A DNA stretch of 37,755 bases from Caldilineaceae bacterium (GCA_022827195.1 JAJDTL010000009.1:1-37755), one strand, 5' to 3'. Counted from the stretch's first letter, positions 25,095 to 33,905 are shown. The notes: generated by a model not told the origin, from the sequence alone. Program-made: numbers and translations.

Positions 25095-25898
25095 ATGAAA
25101 AACGCATCCTATTTCACATCCAAGCTGCGCCGCGGCGAAGTCTGTCTTGGGAGCGGCATCTCCTTCGCCGACCCGACGGTCACCGAAGCCCTGTCCGGGC
25201 TGCTGGACTTCGCCTGGATCGACATGGAGCACAACGCATATTCGCTCGAAACGGTTCAGGCCCATATCATGGCCACCAAGGGGACCGAAACCACCGCTCT
25301 GGTGCGCGTACCCGAGAACAATGCGGCCACGATCAAGACGGTCCTCGATATCGGCGCCGACGGCATCATCGTGCCGATGGTCCGCACCGCCGACGACGTG
25401 CGCCGGGCCGTGGCTGCGTGCCGCTACCCGCCCGAAGGGATGCGCGGTTTCGGGCCGCGTCGGCCGATCGACCATGGGCTCAGCGCCGATGCCGGCTACA
25501 GCCAGCGGGCAAACGACGCCATCATCGCCATCGCACAGATCGAGCAGATCGAGGCTGTCAACAACCTGGACGAAATCCTGGCCGTACCCGGCCTGAACGC
25601 AGTCGTCATCGGCGGCAATGATCTGTCCGGCTCGATGGGGCTCATGGGGCAGCCTCATCACCCCGACGTAGCCGCCGCTATTGAGACGGTGATCGAGAAG
25701 TCGCGGCAGGCGGGCGTATTCGTCGGCATCGGGCTGGCCGACGATCCCGAGAAGATGGCTGAATGGCTGGACAAAGGGATGCAGTGGCTGCAGGTCGGTG
25801 TCGACTGGTGGTTGCTAATGCGTTCGGCCCAAACGATCATCGGCGATCTGCGCGCCATAATCGCCGCCGGCGCGGCAGAAAATCAGACAAGGGAGTGA
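25095..25898 (+). CDS. HpcH/HpaI-family class II aldolase
   Basis: A 267-residue TIM-barrel aldolase of the HpcH/HpaI family, which cleaves 4-hydroxy-2-keto acids to pyruvate (or a hydroxypyruvate) and an aldehyde using a divalent metal. The active site aligns with E. coli HpaI at an offset of one: H46 (DMEHN), R71 (ALVRVPE), metal ligands E150 (AQIEQIEA) and D176 (GGNDLSGSMG). The binding site GAGAGGT lies about seven bases before ATG 25095. It leads an operon with an IolE-like enzyme six bases downstream, so a route in which a sugar-derived 2-keto-3-deoxy acid is formed and then split is plausible. The exact substrate is unknown. Confidence 0.93.
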   Translation: MKNASYFTSKLRRGEVCLGSGISFADPTVTEALSGLLDFAWIDMEHNAYSLETVQAHIMATKGTETTALVRVPENNAATIKTVLDIGADGIIVPMVRTADDVRRAVAACRYPPEGMRGFGPRRPIDHGLSADAGYSQRANDAIIAIAQIEQIEAVNNLDEILAVPGLNAVVIGGNDLSGSMGLMGQPHHPDVAAAIETVIEKSRQAGVFVGIGLADDPEKMAEWLDKGMQWLQVGVDWWLLMRSAQTIIGDLRAIIAAGAAENQTRE

Positions 25899-25904
25899 AG
25901 CACG

Positions 25905-26792
25905 ATGAACGTAAAGATAGGCAGCGGTCCTGACTCGTGGGGCGTCTGGTTCGCCGACGATCCAAAGCAGATTCCGTGGCGGCGCTTCCTTGACGAGGTC
26001 GTCGAAGCGGGCTATGAGTGGATTGAGCTGGGCCCCTACGGCTATATGCCGCCCGACGTCGACACGTTGAAATCCGAACTGGGCCAGCGAGGGCTAAAGG
26101 TTTCGGGGACCTTCACGCTTGCCAACCTCGAGGAGCCCTCTGCCTGGCCCGAGGTGGAGCGGCAGGTGGTCGGCGGGAGCGAGTTGGTGGCCGCGCTGGG
26201 CGGGGAGTTCATGGTCCTCATCGACGAGCTCCACACCGACTGGTTTACCGGCGAGCGCCTGGCCCCCGAGAGGCTCGACGAAGATGCCTGGAACCGGTTG
26301 ATCGACACGACGCACAGAGTGGCCGACATCGTGATCGAACGGTTTGGGCTCAAACTGGCTTTTCATTCCAGTCCCGACACGCACGTGGCGTATGAGGACC
26401 AGCTCGAAACGCTCCTGGAGCAGACCGACCCCGCACGCGTCTCGCTCGGCCTCGATGTCGGACACTTCGCCTACCGCGGCATCGATGCCGTTGACTTTAT
26501 ACGGCGGCACCATGCCCGCATACCCTATCTCCATTTCAAGAGCGTCGACCCCGACATCCAGAAACAGGTCGAAACCGAGGATATCCCGTTCGCTATGGCG
26601 GTGCAGATGGGCATATTCTGCGAGCCGTCGAAGGGTCTCGTCGATTACCTGGCCCTGCGCGACGTGCTGCTTGAAGTTGACTTCGACGGCTTTGCCATCG
26701 TCGAACAGGACATGTATCCCGCACCGTTCGATAAGCCGCTGCCCATCGCCAAGCGGACACGCGCCTATCTGCGGGAGATTGGGATGGGATGA
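25905..26792 (+). CDS. IolE-like sugar isomerase/dehydratase (TIM barrel)
   Basis: A 295-residue AP-endonuclease-2-type TIM-barrel protein. The order and spacing of its motifs follow inosose dehydratase IolE: N-terminal GPDSWGVW, LAFHSSPDTHV (H154) where IolE has its HH-rich segment, SLGLDVGHFAYRGID (D184, H187), YLHFKSVD (H210), the Phe/Gly-rich MGIFCEPSKGLVDY and IVEQDMYP (E267). These provide a metal site suited to dehydrating or isomerising a keto-cyclitol or keto-sugar. The gene starts six bases after the aldolase stop, with GGGAG inside the end of that gene. It could make the deoxy-keto acid precursor for the aldolase, but other epimerase roles are possible. Confidence 0.88.
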   Translation: MNVKIGSGPDSWGVWFADDPKQIPWRRFLDEVVEAGYEWIELGPYGYMPPDVDTLKSELGQRGLKVSGTFTLANLEEPSAWPEVERQVVGGSELVAALGGEFMVLIDELHTDWFTGERLAPERLDEDAWNRLIDTTHRVADIVIERFGLKLAFHSSPDTHVAYEDQLETLLEQTDPARVSLGLDVGHFAYRGIDAVDFIRRHHARIPYLHFKSVDPDIQKQVETEDIPFAMAVQMGIFCEPSKGLVDYLALRDVLLEVDFDGFAIVEQDMYPAPFDKPLPIAKRTRAYLREIGMG

Positions 26793-26882
26793 CCCCTGTA
26801 TCGCAGCCAATACGGGCGGAACAGCGGCCGGGTCAAGCAGCTTCACGTTCCAATTGAGACAGCAGAGAGGAGAGTGCGGGCC

Positions 26883-28136
26883 ATGCTATTCAACAGATCG
26901 CGCGCGATTGATTACATGCGGGAGTACGAGCTGGACGCCCTGGTCGCAACGTCATTTGTAAACATCACCTACTTCACCGATTACTTCTGCTGGATCGACC
27001 CAATCTTCAAAGAGTACATGATGGTACCGGGCGCGTCGAGCAACCTCGCGCAGGCTTACGCGGTCTTTCCGCTCGAAGGGGAACCGGCACTGGTGCTCGG
27101 TCCGCCGTTCGCGGTGAACGCGGCCGACCTGTGGGTTCGCGACATACACATTTTCGGCGACAGCGGCCTGGACGTCTCGCTGCCGCTCCCTGATCTGCCC
27201 GACGACATCCGCCGCTTCCATGATCTGCTAACCGCCCCGCAGAGCAACGCCACCCCCATCGATGCACTGGTGAGCATCCTCAAACAGCGAGGGCTGACAG
27301 GAGGGCGCATCGGTCTGGACGCGGAGGATCTGCCGCCGGAGACATACGAACAAATTGCGCGCGCGCTGCCGAATGCATCGCTCGCAAACTGCACCAACCT
27401 CATCCGCCTCATCCGCATGGTCAAGAGCGAAGAAGAGCTCCGGCGGCTGACGCGTTCCGCCGAGATCAACGAAGAGGTCGGCATGGAGTGCCTCAACATG
27501 GCGCAACCGGGCACGCCTATATCCGAGCTGGTACGGCACTACCGGGCGCGGGCCGGCGAGTTGGGTGCGGATTTCGACCACTTTGCCTTCGGCGTGCGCG
27601 GCCTGGGCATGTCGACCGAGACCAACTACCGGCTGGCGGAGGATGATATCCTCTACGTCGACTGGGGCTGCATCTATCAGCACTACTTTTCCGACACCGG
27701 CACGACCCTGGCGATGCGCGAGCCCGAGGCGCATTTCGAGGCGCGCCATGCCGCCTTGCGCGCCTGTATGGCTGCGGGCATCGAGGCGCTGCGGCCGGGG
27801 GCGAAAGCGTCGGCTGCGCAGGGCGCGATGCTGCAGACGCTGAACGACAACGGCATCACCATAACCTTCCCGCACGGGCACGGCGTCGGCCTGGAAGTGC
27901 GCGACTACCCGATTCTCGTCGCCGACAACGGGCTGCGGATCAAGGACGAACGCGTCGATGTCGCCTCCGATCTGCCTCTGGAGCCCGACATGGTGCTCAA
28001 TCTCGAAGCGATGGTCTCACTGGCCGGAATCGCTTCGCTGCACATCGAGCAGTCCTTTGTCATAACGCCCGGGGGCAGCCGGCCGCTCGTGCCGCAGGAC
28101 CGCAGCGGGCCCCTCATACCGTCGACGGCCGGCTAG
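26883..28136 (+). CDS. M24 family metallohydrolase (Xaa-Pro peptidase-like)
   Basis: A 417-residue protein with the creatinase-like N-terminal domain (about 1-175) and the pita-bread catalytic domain (about 180-400). All five metal ligands are present: D260 (YVDWG), D271 (FSDTG), H333 (HGHGVGLEV), E375 (LNLEAM) and E389 (HIEQSF). It should therefore be an active dimetal hydrolase. The family covers Xaa-Pro aminopeptidase and prolidase, but also ectoine hydrolase DoeA and the DMSP lyase DddP, so peptide cleavage is not assured. ATG 26883 is used, eight bases after GAGAGGAGAG; GTG 26874 is an alternative. It follows the IolE-like gene by 90 bases. Confidence 0.9.
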   Translation: MLFNRSRAIDYMREYELDALVATSFVNITYFTDYFCWIDPIFKEYMMVPGASSNLAQAYAVFPLEGEPALVLGPPFAVNAADLWVRDIHIFGDSGLDVSLPLPDLPDDIRRFHDLLTAPQSNATPIDALVSILKQRGLTGGRIGLDAEDLPPETYEQIARALPNASLANCTNLIRLIRMVKSEEELRRLTRSAEINEEVGMECLNMAQPGTPISELVRHYRARAGELGADFDHFAFGVRGLGMSTETNYRLAEDDILYVDWGCIYQHYFSDTGTTLAMREPEAHFEARHAALRACMAAGIEALRPGAKASAAQGAMLQTLNDNGITITFPHGHGVGLEVRDYPILVADNGLRIKDERVDVASDLPLEPDMVLNLEAMVSLAGIASLHIEQSFVITPGGSRPLVPQDRSGPLIPSTAG

Positions 28137-28188
28137 GGACTGGCCGAGTTTGAACCGTTCTACAAGGCAGCACAAGGGAAGCTGACGC

Positions 28189-31020
28189 GTGTCAGGGAGT
28201 GTTGATAACGGCCCGCCGGCGGGCACGCTCGTTCGCGCCGTCGGCGGCGCGACGCTGGGACTGGCCATCCGGCGGAACCTGAGCAAGTGGCAGCCGATCT
28301 CCTTCGTCGTCGTCGGCCTGATCATTACCGTCGCGCTGATTGCGTCCATCCCTCTCTTCACCGACGCCGCCCTCGACAGGCTCCTTCGCAACGAGCTGGC
28401 CGCACAGGACTCGGACCTTCCTCTCTCCAGCCTGCTGCTGGTCCATCGCGTCCCGTTTTCATCCTATACTTCGCTGGAACGGTACGCACGCGCCGATCGT
28501 TTTATGCGCCAGAGCGCACCCTCCCTGGTAGGCCTCCCCCTGGACCGCCTGACCCGCTACGGTTCGACTCGCGTTGCCAGGTTCTTGTCCGCCGATCAAA
28601 GGGAACTGCCCGAGGACCGGCGCCGCTACCAGTCTGCCGGGCTGGCCTTTCTGACAGGGCTGGACGATCATGCCGAGATCGTGCTGGGCGAAAGCATTTC
28701 GAGCGCTGGCACCGGCGCGGTCATTGAGGCTCTGGTAAGTGAACGCTTCTACTATGACCACGATGTCCGCGTCGGCGACCGCTACCTTTTTGGCCTCGAC
28801 ATTCCCGGAATCGTGGCCCCTGTCGAGGTCGTCGTCAAGGGCGTGTGGCGCGCCGCAGACCGCGACAGCGAGTTCTGGTTCGAAGAGCCGGACGCCTTTT
28901 CCTTTTTCTTCATCATCGCAGAATCGGACTTCATCTCCCGCGTGGCGCCCGTTCTGGGCGCTGAAGTTCGCAAGTACGTCTGGCATCTCTCCTTCGAGAG
29001 CGACGCCATCAGGACCGACAAAGTGGCACGCATGCTCGACGCAATTGCCCGCATTCAGGCCACCACTTCGGGTATCCTGGCCCAGGTTGACCTGACCGTG
29101 CCGGCGCATGCTGTTCTCGAAAAGTACGCAGCCCAGGCCGCTTCGCTCCGCACCTTTCTGCTGCTGTTGAGCTTGCCCGTCCTTCTGAGTCTCTTGCTCT
29201 ACACCTTCATCTCGTCCGAGATCATGGTCGCCGCGGATGAGGGTGAGATCGTGACGCTGAAGAGTCGCGGCGCCTCAAGCATGCAGATCGTCTGGCTCTA
29301 TTTGCTCGCAATGGTCCTTATCGGCGCCGTCAGCCTGGGCATTGGACTGTTTGCGGCAAGCGGCGTCACCCAAGGGATGGGCCAGGTCTACCGCTTTCTG
29401 ACATTCGCATCACGTCCCCTCCTGAATCTGTCCCTGACCGCCCAGGTAACCATGTACGCCTGCGCGGCCGCGCTCTTGAGCATCGGCGCGACCTTGCTCT
29501 CGGCCGCCGCTGCATCCCGCCGCACCGTTGTCACCCAGCAGAGGAAAGCGGCGCGCGAAGAGGAGTACAGCCGTCGTCGCCGCCGGACGATGCTCCCCTT
29601 TGAGCTGCTGTTCGTTGCCGCCGCACTCTACGTCTACTGGCGTCTGCGCAGCCAGGACGGGATTGTCCAGGTTGCCGAGGACGCATTTGTCGATCCTCTC
29701 TTTCTGCTGGCGCCTACCGTTTTCGTCGCCGCCGTCGCGCTCGCAATGCTGCGGGCGCTTCCAGTCATCGTCGGACTGCTGGCACGGGTTGTGAGCCGCC
29801 TTCTGAGTTCGCCCCTGTGGCTGGCCGTGATTCAGATTTCGCGCAGCGCCGGCAGCTACCGACCCCTTCTCTTCCTCTTGACATTCACGGTGGCACTGGG
29901 CTTGTTGAGCGCGACATTTGCCAGCACCCTTGACAAGCACTACACCGACGTGGTCCGCTACGCGGTCGGCACCGACCTTTCGATTCAGGTGCAGTGGGAG
30001 CAGATGGAGGGCAGTTCGGAAAGATGGCGCTACCCGCCCTTTGGCGTTGTCGGCTCGATACCCGGCGTCAAGGCTGCCACGCGCGTACTCCGTCTGCCGG
30101 TCTTCATCGACGGCCTCGAGGGCAATATCGCGGCCACTGTTCTGGGCATCGACCGCGTCGAGTTCGGGCGGGCGAGCTGGTGGCGGGACGACTTTTCCGC
30201 GGAGCCGCTCGGCGCGCTGATGAACAGGCTGGCGCTCAATGCGATGGGCGTGCTCGTCAGCCGGAGCTTCGCCGAGGAAACCGGGCTGCGGGTCGGTGAC
30301 GATCTCTTCCTCATCGTCGAAGGGGTCAGCCGCCCAATCCAGTTCAGCATCGTCGGAGTCCTCGGCTACTTTCCAACGCTCTATCCGCAAGAGGGACATT
30401 TCTTCGTAGGCAATCTGGACCACATCTACCGCTCGATCGGGCGGCGGCCGTACCACATCTGGGTCAACCTGTCGCAAGATGCCGACCCGGCATACATTCT
30501 GGAGAAGCTTCGCGAGCGTGGTTTCATCGTCACCGCTGCGACCGACAGCCGCCTGGAGACGGCGGTCTGGCGGACCGATCCGCAGCGCACCGCCCTGTTT
30601 GGCATCCTTTCGCTGGGATTCATCGTCGCCATCGTTGTCTCCGGCCTGGCGTTCCTGGTCCACGCGCTCTTTTCGTTGCGGCAGCGCATACTCCAGTTTG
30701 GACTCCTGCGCGCAATGGGTCTTTCGACGCCGCAAATCACGGCCGTCGTCGTCTTCGAAAAACTGTTCCTCGTGCTTCTCTCCGCAGTTGGCGGCACGCT
30801 TATCGGCGTACTGACCGCCGCGCTCTTCATACCGTTGCTCCAGATGGGGACCGCTGTCCATGGCTCGACGCCGCCATTCGTCGTATCGCCGGCCTGGGGG
30901 CAGGTGGTCAAGATCTATATTGCCTTCGGCGTGATGGTGGCGGTAACGCTTGCCGTCCTGATCGGGCAGCTGCGCCAGCTGCGCATCTACGAGGCAATCA
31001 AGCTCGGAGGCCTGGAATAG
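28189..31020 (+). CDS. Large FtsX/MacB-like ABC permease without a neighbouring ATPase
   Basis: A 943-residue membrane protein of the FtsX/LolE/MacB permease superfamily. I predict about ten helices: one at 37-57, a large extracytoplasmic domain to about 315, helices near 317-340, 367-392, 415-442, 467-486, 502-530 and 558-580, a second outer domain to about 800, then three helices near 800-828, 846-880 and 905-926. The two FtsX-type cytoplasmic loops carry EGEIVTLKSRGASSMQI and LQFGLLRAMGLSTPQI, a Gly-containing pattern typical for contact with an ATPase. Such proteins are mechanotransmitters for lipoprotein or peptide release rather than importers. The start is GTG 28189 with AAGGGA upstream. 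No LolD/MacB-type ATPase gene is adjacent. Confidence 0.88.
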   Translation: MSGSVDNGPPAGTLVRAVGGATLGLAIRRNLSKWQPISFVVVGLIITVALIASIPLFTDAALDRLLRNELAAQDSDLPLSSLLLVHRVPFSSYTSLERYARADRFMRQSAPSLVGLPLDRLTRYGSTRVARFLSADQRELPEDRRRYQSAGLAFLTGLDDHAEIVLGESISSAGTGAVIEALVSERFYYDHDVRVGDRYLFGLDIPGIVAPVEVVVKGVWRAADRDSEFWFEEPDAFSFFFIIAESDFISRVAPVLGAEVRKYVWHLSFESDAIRTDKVARMLDAIARIQATTSGILAQVDLTVPAHAVLEKYAAQAASLRTFLLLLSLPVLLSLLLYTFISSEIMVAADEGEIVTLKSRGASSMQIVWLYLLAMVLIGAVSLGIGLFAASGVTQGMGQVYRFLTFASRPLLNLSLTAQVTMYACAAALLSIGATLLSAAAASRRTVVTQQRKAAREEEYSRRRRRTMLPFELLFVAAALYVYWRLRSQDGIVQVAEDAFVDPLFLLAPTVFVAAVALAMLRALPVIVGLLARVVSRLLSSPLWLAVIQISRSAGSYRPLLFLLTFTVALGLLSATFASTLDKHYTDVVRYAVGTDLSIQVQWEQMEGSSERWRYPPFGVVGSIPGVKAATRVLRLPVFIDGLEGNIAATVLGIDRVEFGRASWWRDDFSAEPLGALMNRLALNAMGVLVSRSFAEETGLRVGDDLFLIVEGVSRPIQFSIVGVLGYFPTLYPQEGHFFVGNLDHIYRSIGRRPYHIWVNLSQDADPAYILEKLRERGFIVTAATDSRLETAVWRTDPQRTALFGILSLGFIVAIVVSGLAFLVHALFSLRQRILQFGLLRAMGLSTPQITAVVVFEKLFLVLLSAVGGTLIGVLTAALFIPLLQMGTAVHGSTPPFVVSPAWGQVVKIYIAFGVMVAVTLAVLIGQLRQLRIYEAIKLGGLE

Positions 31021-31033
31021 AGGGACGCCGGTT

Positions 31034-31062
31034 TTGACAATTCTGGACTCCTGGCGCATACT
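31034..31062 (+). promoter_or_regulatory. Candidate promoter upstream of CUT1 transporter III
   Basis: TTGACA at 31034-31039 and CATACT (four of six) at 31057-31062 are 17 bp apart, 14 bases after the FtsX-like stop. It lies about 365 bases before the binding-protein ATG, so either the leader is very long or a nearer promoter exists that I do not see. Confidence 0.4.
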
Positions 31063-31426
31063 TCGCCCGGTGGATTGCAGGCGCTCGCATCCCCCGGGCC
31101 GGCAGGTGCAGTCGCCCATTCAGGACGAGAGTGCCTAACTCTTCAATCCAGCTCCAGCGCCTCGAGCGCGATACAAACGCAGCAGGTTTCAGGCCGAAGG
31201 GGGTGATGGCCCGCCCGAGAATTCGTCTATATCCATTTCTAGAGTCGGACTCAAGTTGGATTGTCATTTCGTCGCCAGTTTTCGCGTTCTGGTTGCGGGT
31301 CGCAGCCCCAGGCTCAGGGGCCTGCGCAGGCTTTTCATCCGGGACCGTTGCCCCGGCGGCAATGCTTTCCAGCGGATCTATTCCTGATTTCATCACGAGC
31401 AAAAGCACAAGGAGACACGGTCCACA
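31063..31426. other. Long leader or intergenic stretch with GC-rich hairpins
   Basis: No gene is supported here; open frames on both strands look like shadows. CGCAGCCCC (31301-31309) pairs with GGGG and CTGCG (31317-31326) with one bulged C, and this overlaps GCCTGCGCAGGC at 31320-31331, a perfect palindrome followed by CTTTTC. A further small stem, TTGCC/GGCAA, lies just downstream. These could end transcription from the FtsX-like gene or shape the leader of transporter III. Confidence 0.4.
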
Positions 31427-32824
31427 ATGACTTCCAAGAACTATTCGCGACGTGACATGCTAAAGTTGACGGGCGCGGCCGCAGGCGCTGCACTGCTGGC
31501 AGCCTGTGAAGCTCCGGCGGCGCCGATGGCGTCAGGTGATGCCGAGCCGGCTATGGGCGCGATGCGCAAGACGGTCCGCTGGTGGGATAACTACAACGCG
31601 GAGCATCCGATTGGGTCAACGCTCATCGATCAGGTCTTCCCCGTCTTTGAGGCGGAGAATCCCGGCTGGGAAGTTGAATTCACCTTTGTCACCAACACCG
31701 AGCTTGTCCCGAAGATGTTCACTTCGCGCATGGCGGGCGAACCTGCTGACCTCTTCGCCAATTTCGCGGGCAGGGGCAGCTTGACCCACGCCGGCTATTG
31801 CACGCCCTTGCAGGATCATGTCAAGGAATGGGGCCAGTGGGACGACATGATCGACGGCTTCCGCAACATCTGCACCGTCGGCGGCGATCTGATCGGTTAC
31901 CCCGCCCTGTGCGGCACGAAGATGTATATCTACCGCAAGGACTTCTTCGACGCAGCCGGCCTCGACGCCGACACCTTCCCCGACAACTGGGACGACCTCG
32001 TCGATGCCATGGTCAAGCTGACCGAGCGCGACGGCGACGGCAACATCACGCGCGCCGGCATGAGGATGGGCAAGACCTGGGACTGGGAGCAGATTACGGT
32101 CAACGCCTACCAGAACGGCGGCGGCGAGTTCGACCAGAGCGATCCGCTGACTGGTGCATGCACGGTCAACGCACCCGAGTTCGCCGAAGCCTTCTCCTGG
32201 AACCTTGATCTCAAGCGCGTCCACGAAGTCAACCCGCTCGAGGGGCTGACGCTGCCTCCGGGCACGTGGCCGACCGTGGAAGGCTTCACCGCGATGGAGA
32301 TTCAGGGGCCCTGGTGGGTGCCGAACATGCGGTTGCGCAAGCCCGAGAATGCCGATCTCATGGGGGTTGGCGCACCGATCGCCCGCAATGCAGGAGGAGA
32401 GCGCGTTGGTCTGGCCAATGCCAATCACGTTATCAGTGTTTACTCCGAGAGCGAGGTGCAGGAGGCGGCGCTGGCACTGCTTGAGGTCTACTCCCGTGCA
32501 GAGAGCCAGGAAGCCCTGCACAACGCCATCGACGCCGAAGGCAAGTTCCCGCAGTTCTTCCTGACCGCGATCAACTCCTTCAACGAGAACCTGGCATGGT
32601 TGCAGGACGAGCCGCTGGTACGGGACACGGCCTACCTCGCTGAGGCCGGTTCCGGGCGGGATGTGGGCTACGACCACGTCGGCTATCGCGAGATGGCGAT
32701 CAACATCTGGAGCCCGTTCAAGGAGATGGCGCTCTTCGGTCTGCGTACCGACCAGGACGCGCTCGACAACATGGCGAGCAAGGCGGATGGGATCACCAAT
32801 CGCATTCTCAGCACCGGCGCATAG
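31427..32824 (+). CDS. CUT1 ABC transporter III, Tat-type substrate-binding lipoprotein
   Basis: A 465-residue family-1 solute-binding protein. Unlike the other binding proteins here, its signal carries a twin-arginine motif, SRRDMLK at 7-13, followed by an Ala/Gly-rich hydrophobic stretch and lipobox LAAC with Cys27. It should be exported folded by the Tat pathway and then lipidated. The mature part begins near KTVRWWDNYNAEH and has the family's Trp-rich ligand cleft (TWDWEQITVNAYQNGG, GPWWVPNM). AAGGAGA lies 11 bases before ATG 31427. It heads the cassette with two permeases, the Asp-box protein and an oxidoreductase. Confidence 0.92.
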   Translation: MTSKNYSRRDMLKLTGAAAGAALLAACEAPAAPMASGDAEPAMGAMRKTVRWWDNYNAEHPIGSTLIDQVFPVFEAENPGWEVEFTFVTNTELVPKMFTSRMAGEPADLFANFAGRGSLTHAGYCTPLQDHVKEWGQWDDMIDGFRNICTVGGDLIGYPALCGTKMYIYRKDFFDAAGLDADTFPDNWDDLVDAMVKLTERDGDGNITRAGMRMGKTWDWEQITVNAYQNGGGEFDQSDPLTGACTVNAPEFAEAFSWNLDLKRVHEVNPLEGLTLPPGTWPTVEGFTAMEIQGPWWVPNMRLRKPENADLMGVGAPIARNAGGERVGLANANHVISVYSESEVQEAALALLEVYSRAESQEALHNAIDAEGKFPQFFLTAINSFNENLAWLQDEPLVRDTAYLAEAGSGRDVGYDHVGYREMAINIWSPFKEMALFGLRTDQDALDNMASKADGITNRILSTGA

Positions 32825-32845
32825 TGTTCCTATAGCCTGAAGCGT

Positions 32846-32897
32846 GAGGGGGGAATGTGGAAGGCCTGTTCCCTCCCTTCCCCCCTCTCCCGTTTTT
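32846..32897 (+). terminator. Intrinsic-terminator-like hairpin with T-run after the binding protein (transporter III)
   Basis: GAGGGGGGAA at 32846-32855 pairs perfectly with TTCCCCCCTC at 32878-32887; a GGAA/TTCC pair (32859-32862 with 32869-32872) can stack inside. A TTTTTCTATT tract begins at 32893, five bases after the stem. Of the four hairpins behind binding-protein genes this is the most terminator-like. Some read-through must occur if the permeases share the transcript. Confidence 0.7.
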
Positions 32898-32937
32898 CTA
32901 TTATGGCCGGACGCACGAGAACAGCAGGAGGTGGCCT

Positions 32938-33852
32938 GTGACTATTGGCACGGCAAGCCGATTTCAGGTGTTTCGCGCCGAGTTGCGCCGCGCCGAAGTG
33001 AGGTGGGCCTATATTCTGATTCTGCCGGCCGTCATTCCGCTTCTGATCTTTACCGTCCTGCCGGTGCTGGGCGCGATCGGCCTTAGTTTCACCCGCTTCG
33101 ACGCCTTCTACGCCACCATGGACTGGAACGGCATCAAAAACTACGCCGATGCGTTCGGCAACGATCTTTTCCACACAACCATCAGGAATACGCTGCAGTT
33201 TACCGTCGGTTTCGTCCCGCTCTCGATGGCGTTCGGCTTTGCCGCCGCAATACTGCTCAACCGCAGAATACGCGGCATCTCCTTCCTGCGCGGCGCCTAT
33301 TACCTGCCGGTCCTGACCTCGACGATTGCCATGGGCATCGCCTGGATGTGGCTCTTCCAGCCGCAGGTGGGCCTGGTCAGCCTACTGCTGAAACTGGTCG
33401 GTATCACCCCCAAGGACTGGCTCAACAGTCCGTTTACGGCGATGCCAGCGGTGATCGGTGTCGCTGTGTGGAAGGCGTTCGGCGGCACGATGCTCATCTA
33501 TCTGGCAGGCCTCCAGGGTATCCCCGAGACCTTCTACGATGCGGCCAAGGTGGACGGATGTGGGCGCTTTCAGCTGCTGCGTTTCATCACGTGGCCTCTG
33601 CTGCGGCCGGTCACCTTCTATCTTTTCATCATCGGCATGATCGATTCGTTGCAGGTATTTGACCTTGTCATGATCATGACCGAGGGCGGCCCCGCCTTCC
33701 GCACGACGACGATTGTCCACCAGATCTATCTAAACGCCTTCAAGTTCAATCAGATGGGCTACGCCTCGGCGATGGCAGTCCTCCTGTTCATCGCCATCGC
33801 TGTCCTGACCTATTTCAATTGGAAGTTCTTCTCGTCATCGCTCGAATATTGA
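32938..33852 (+). CDS. CUT1 ABC transporter III, permease 1 (MalF/UgpA-like)
   Basis: A 304-residue six-helix permease, first helix at about 24-48. The EAA loop is at 199-220 (FYDAAKVDGCGRFQLLRFI then WP). GTG 32938 is chosen because AGGAGGT at 32926-32932 lies five bases upstream; an open frame back to 32857 would add a Pro/Phe-rich stretch that overlaps the terminator hairpin. It is closer to the lactose/raffinose-type permeases in overall layout than to those of transporters I and II. The partner permease follows after 53 bases. Confidence 0.92.
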   Translation: MTIGTASRFQVFRAELRRAEVRWAYILILPAVIPLLIFTVLPVLGAIGLSFTRFDAFYATMDWNGIKNYADAFGNDLFHTTIRNTLQFTVGFVPLSMAFGFAAAILLNRRIRGISFLRGAYYLPVLTSTIAMGIAWMWLFQPQVGLVSLLLKLVGITPKDWLNSPFTAMPAVIGVAVWKAFGGTMLIYLAGLQGIPETFYDAAKVDGCGRFQLLRFITWPLLRPVTFYLFIIGMIDSLQVFDLVMIMTEGGPAFRTTTIVHQIYLNAFKFNQMGYASAMAVLLFIAIAVLTYFNWKFFSSSLEY

Positions 33853-33860
33853 ACACCAGC

Positions 33861-33887
33861 GGCCGGATTTTTCGCTGCACTCCGGCC
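33861..33887 (+). other. Inverted repeat between the two permease genes
   Basis: GGCCGGA at 33861-33867 and TCCGGCC at 33881-33887 form a seven-pair stem with a 13-base loop that includes TTTTT. It fills most of the 53-base gap before the next ATG. An effect on mRNA stability is possible; it has no T-run after the stem. Confidence 0.4.
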
Positions 33888-33905
33888 ACGAGGGTTTCAG
33901 ATTAA

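Noticed and set aside
29410..31119. Minus-strand open frame of about 569 codons opposite the FtsX-like gene
   Set aside because: Rich in Arg, Asp and Gln with no domain; the plus-strand gene has clear membrane helices and family loops.
30998..31408. Minus-strand frame of about 136 codons before transporter III
   Set aside because: No motif, overlaps the end of the FtsX-like gene and the hairpin cluster; reads as a shadow.
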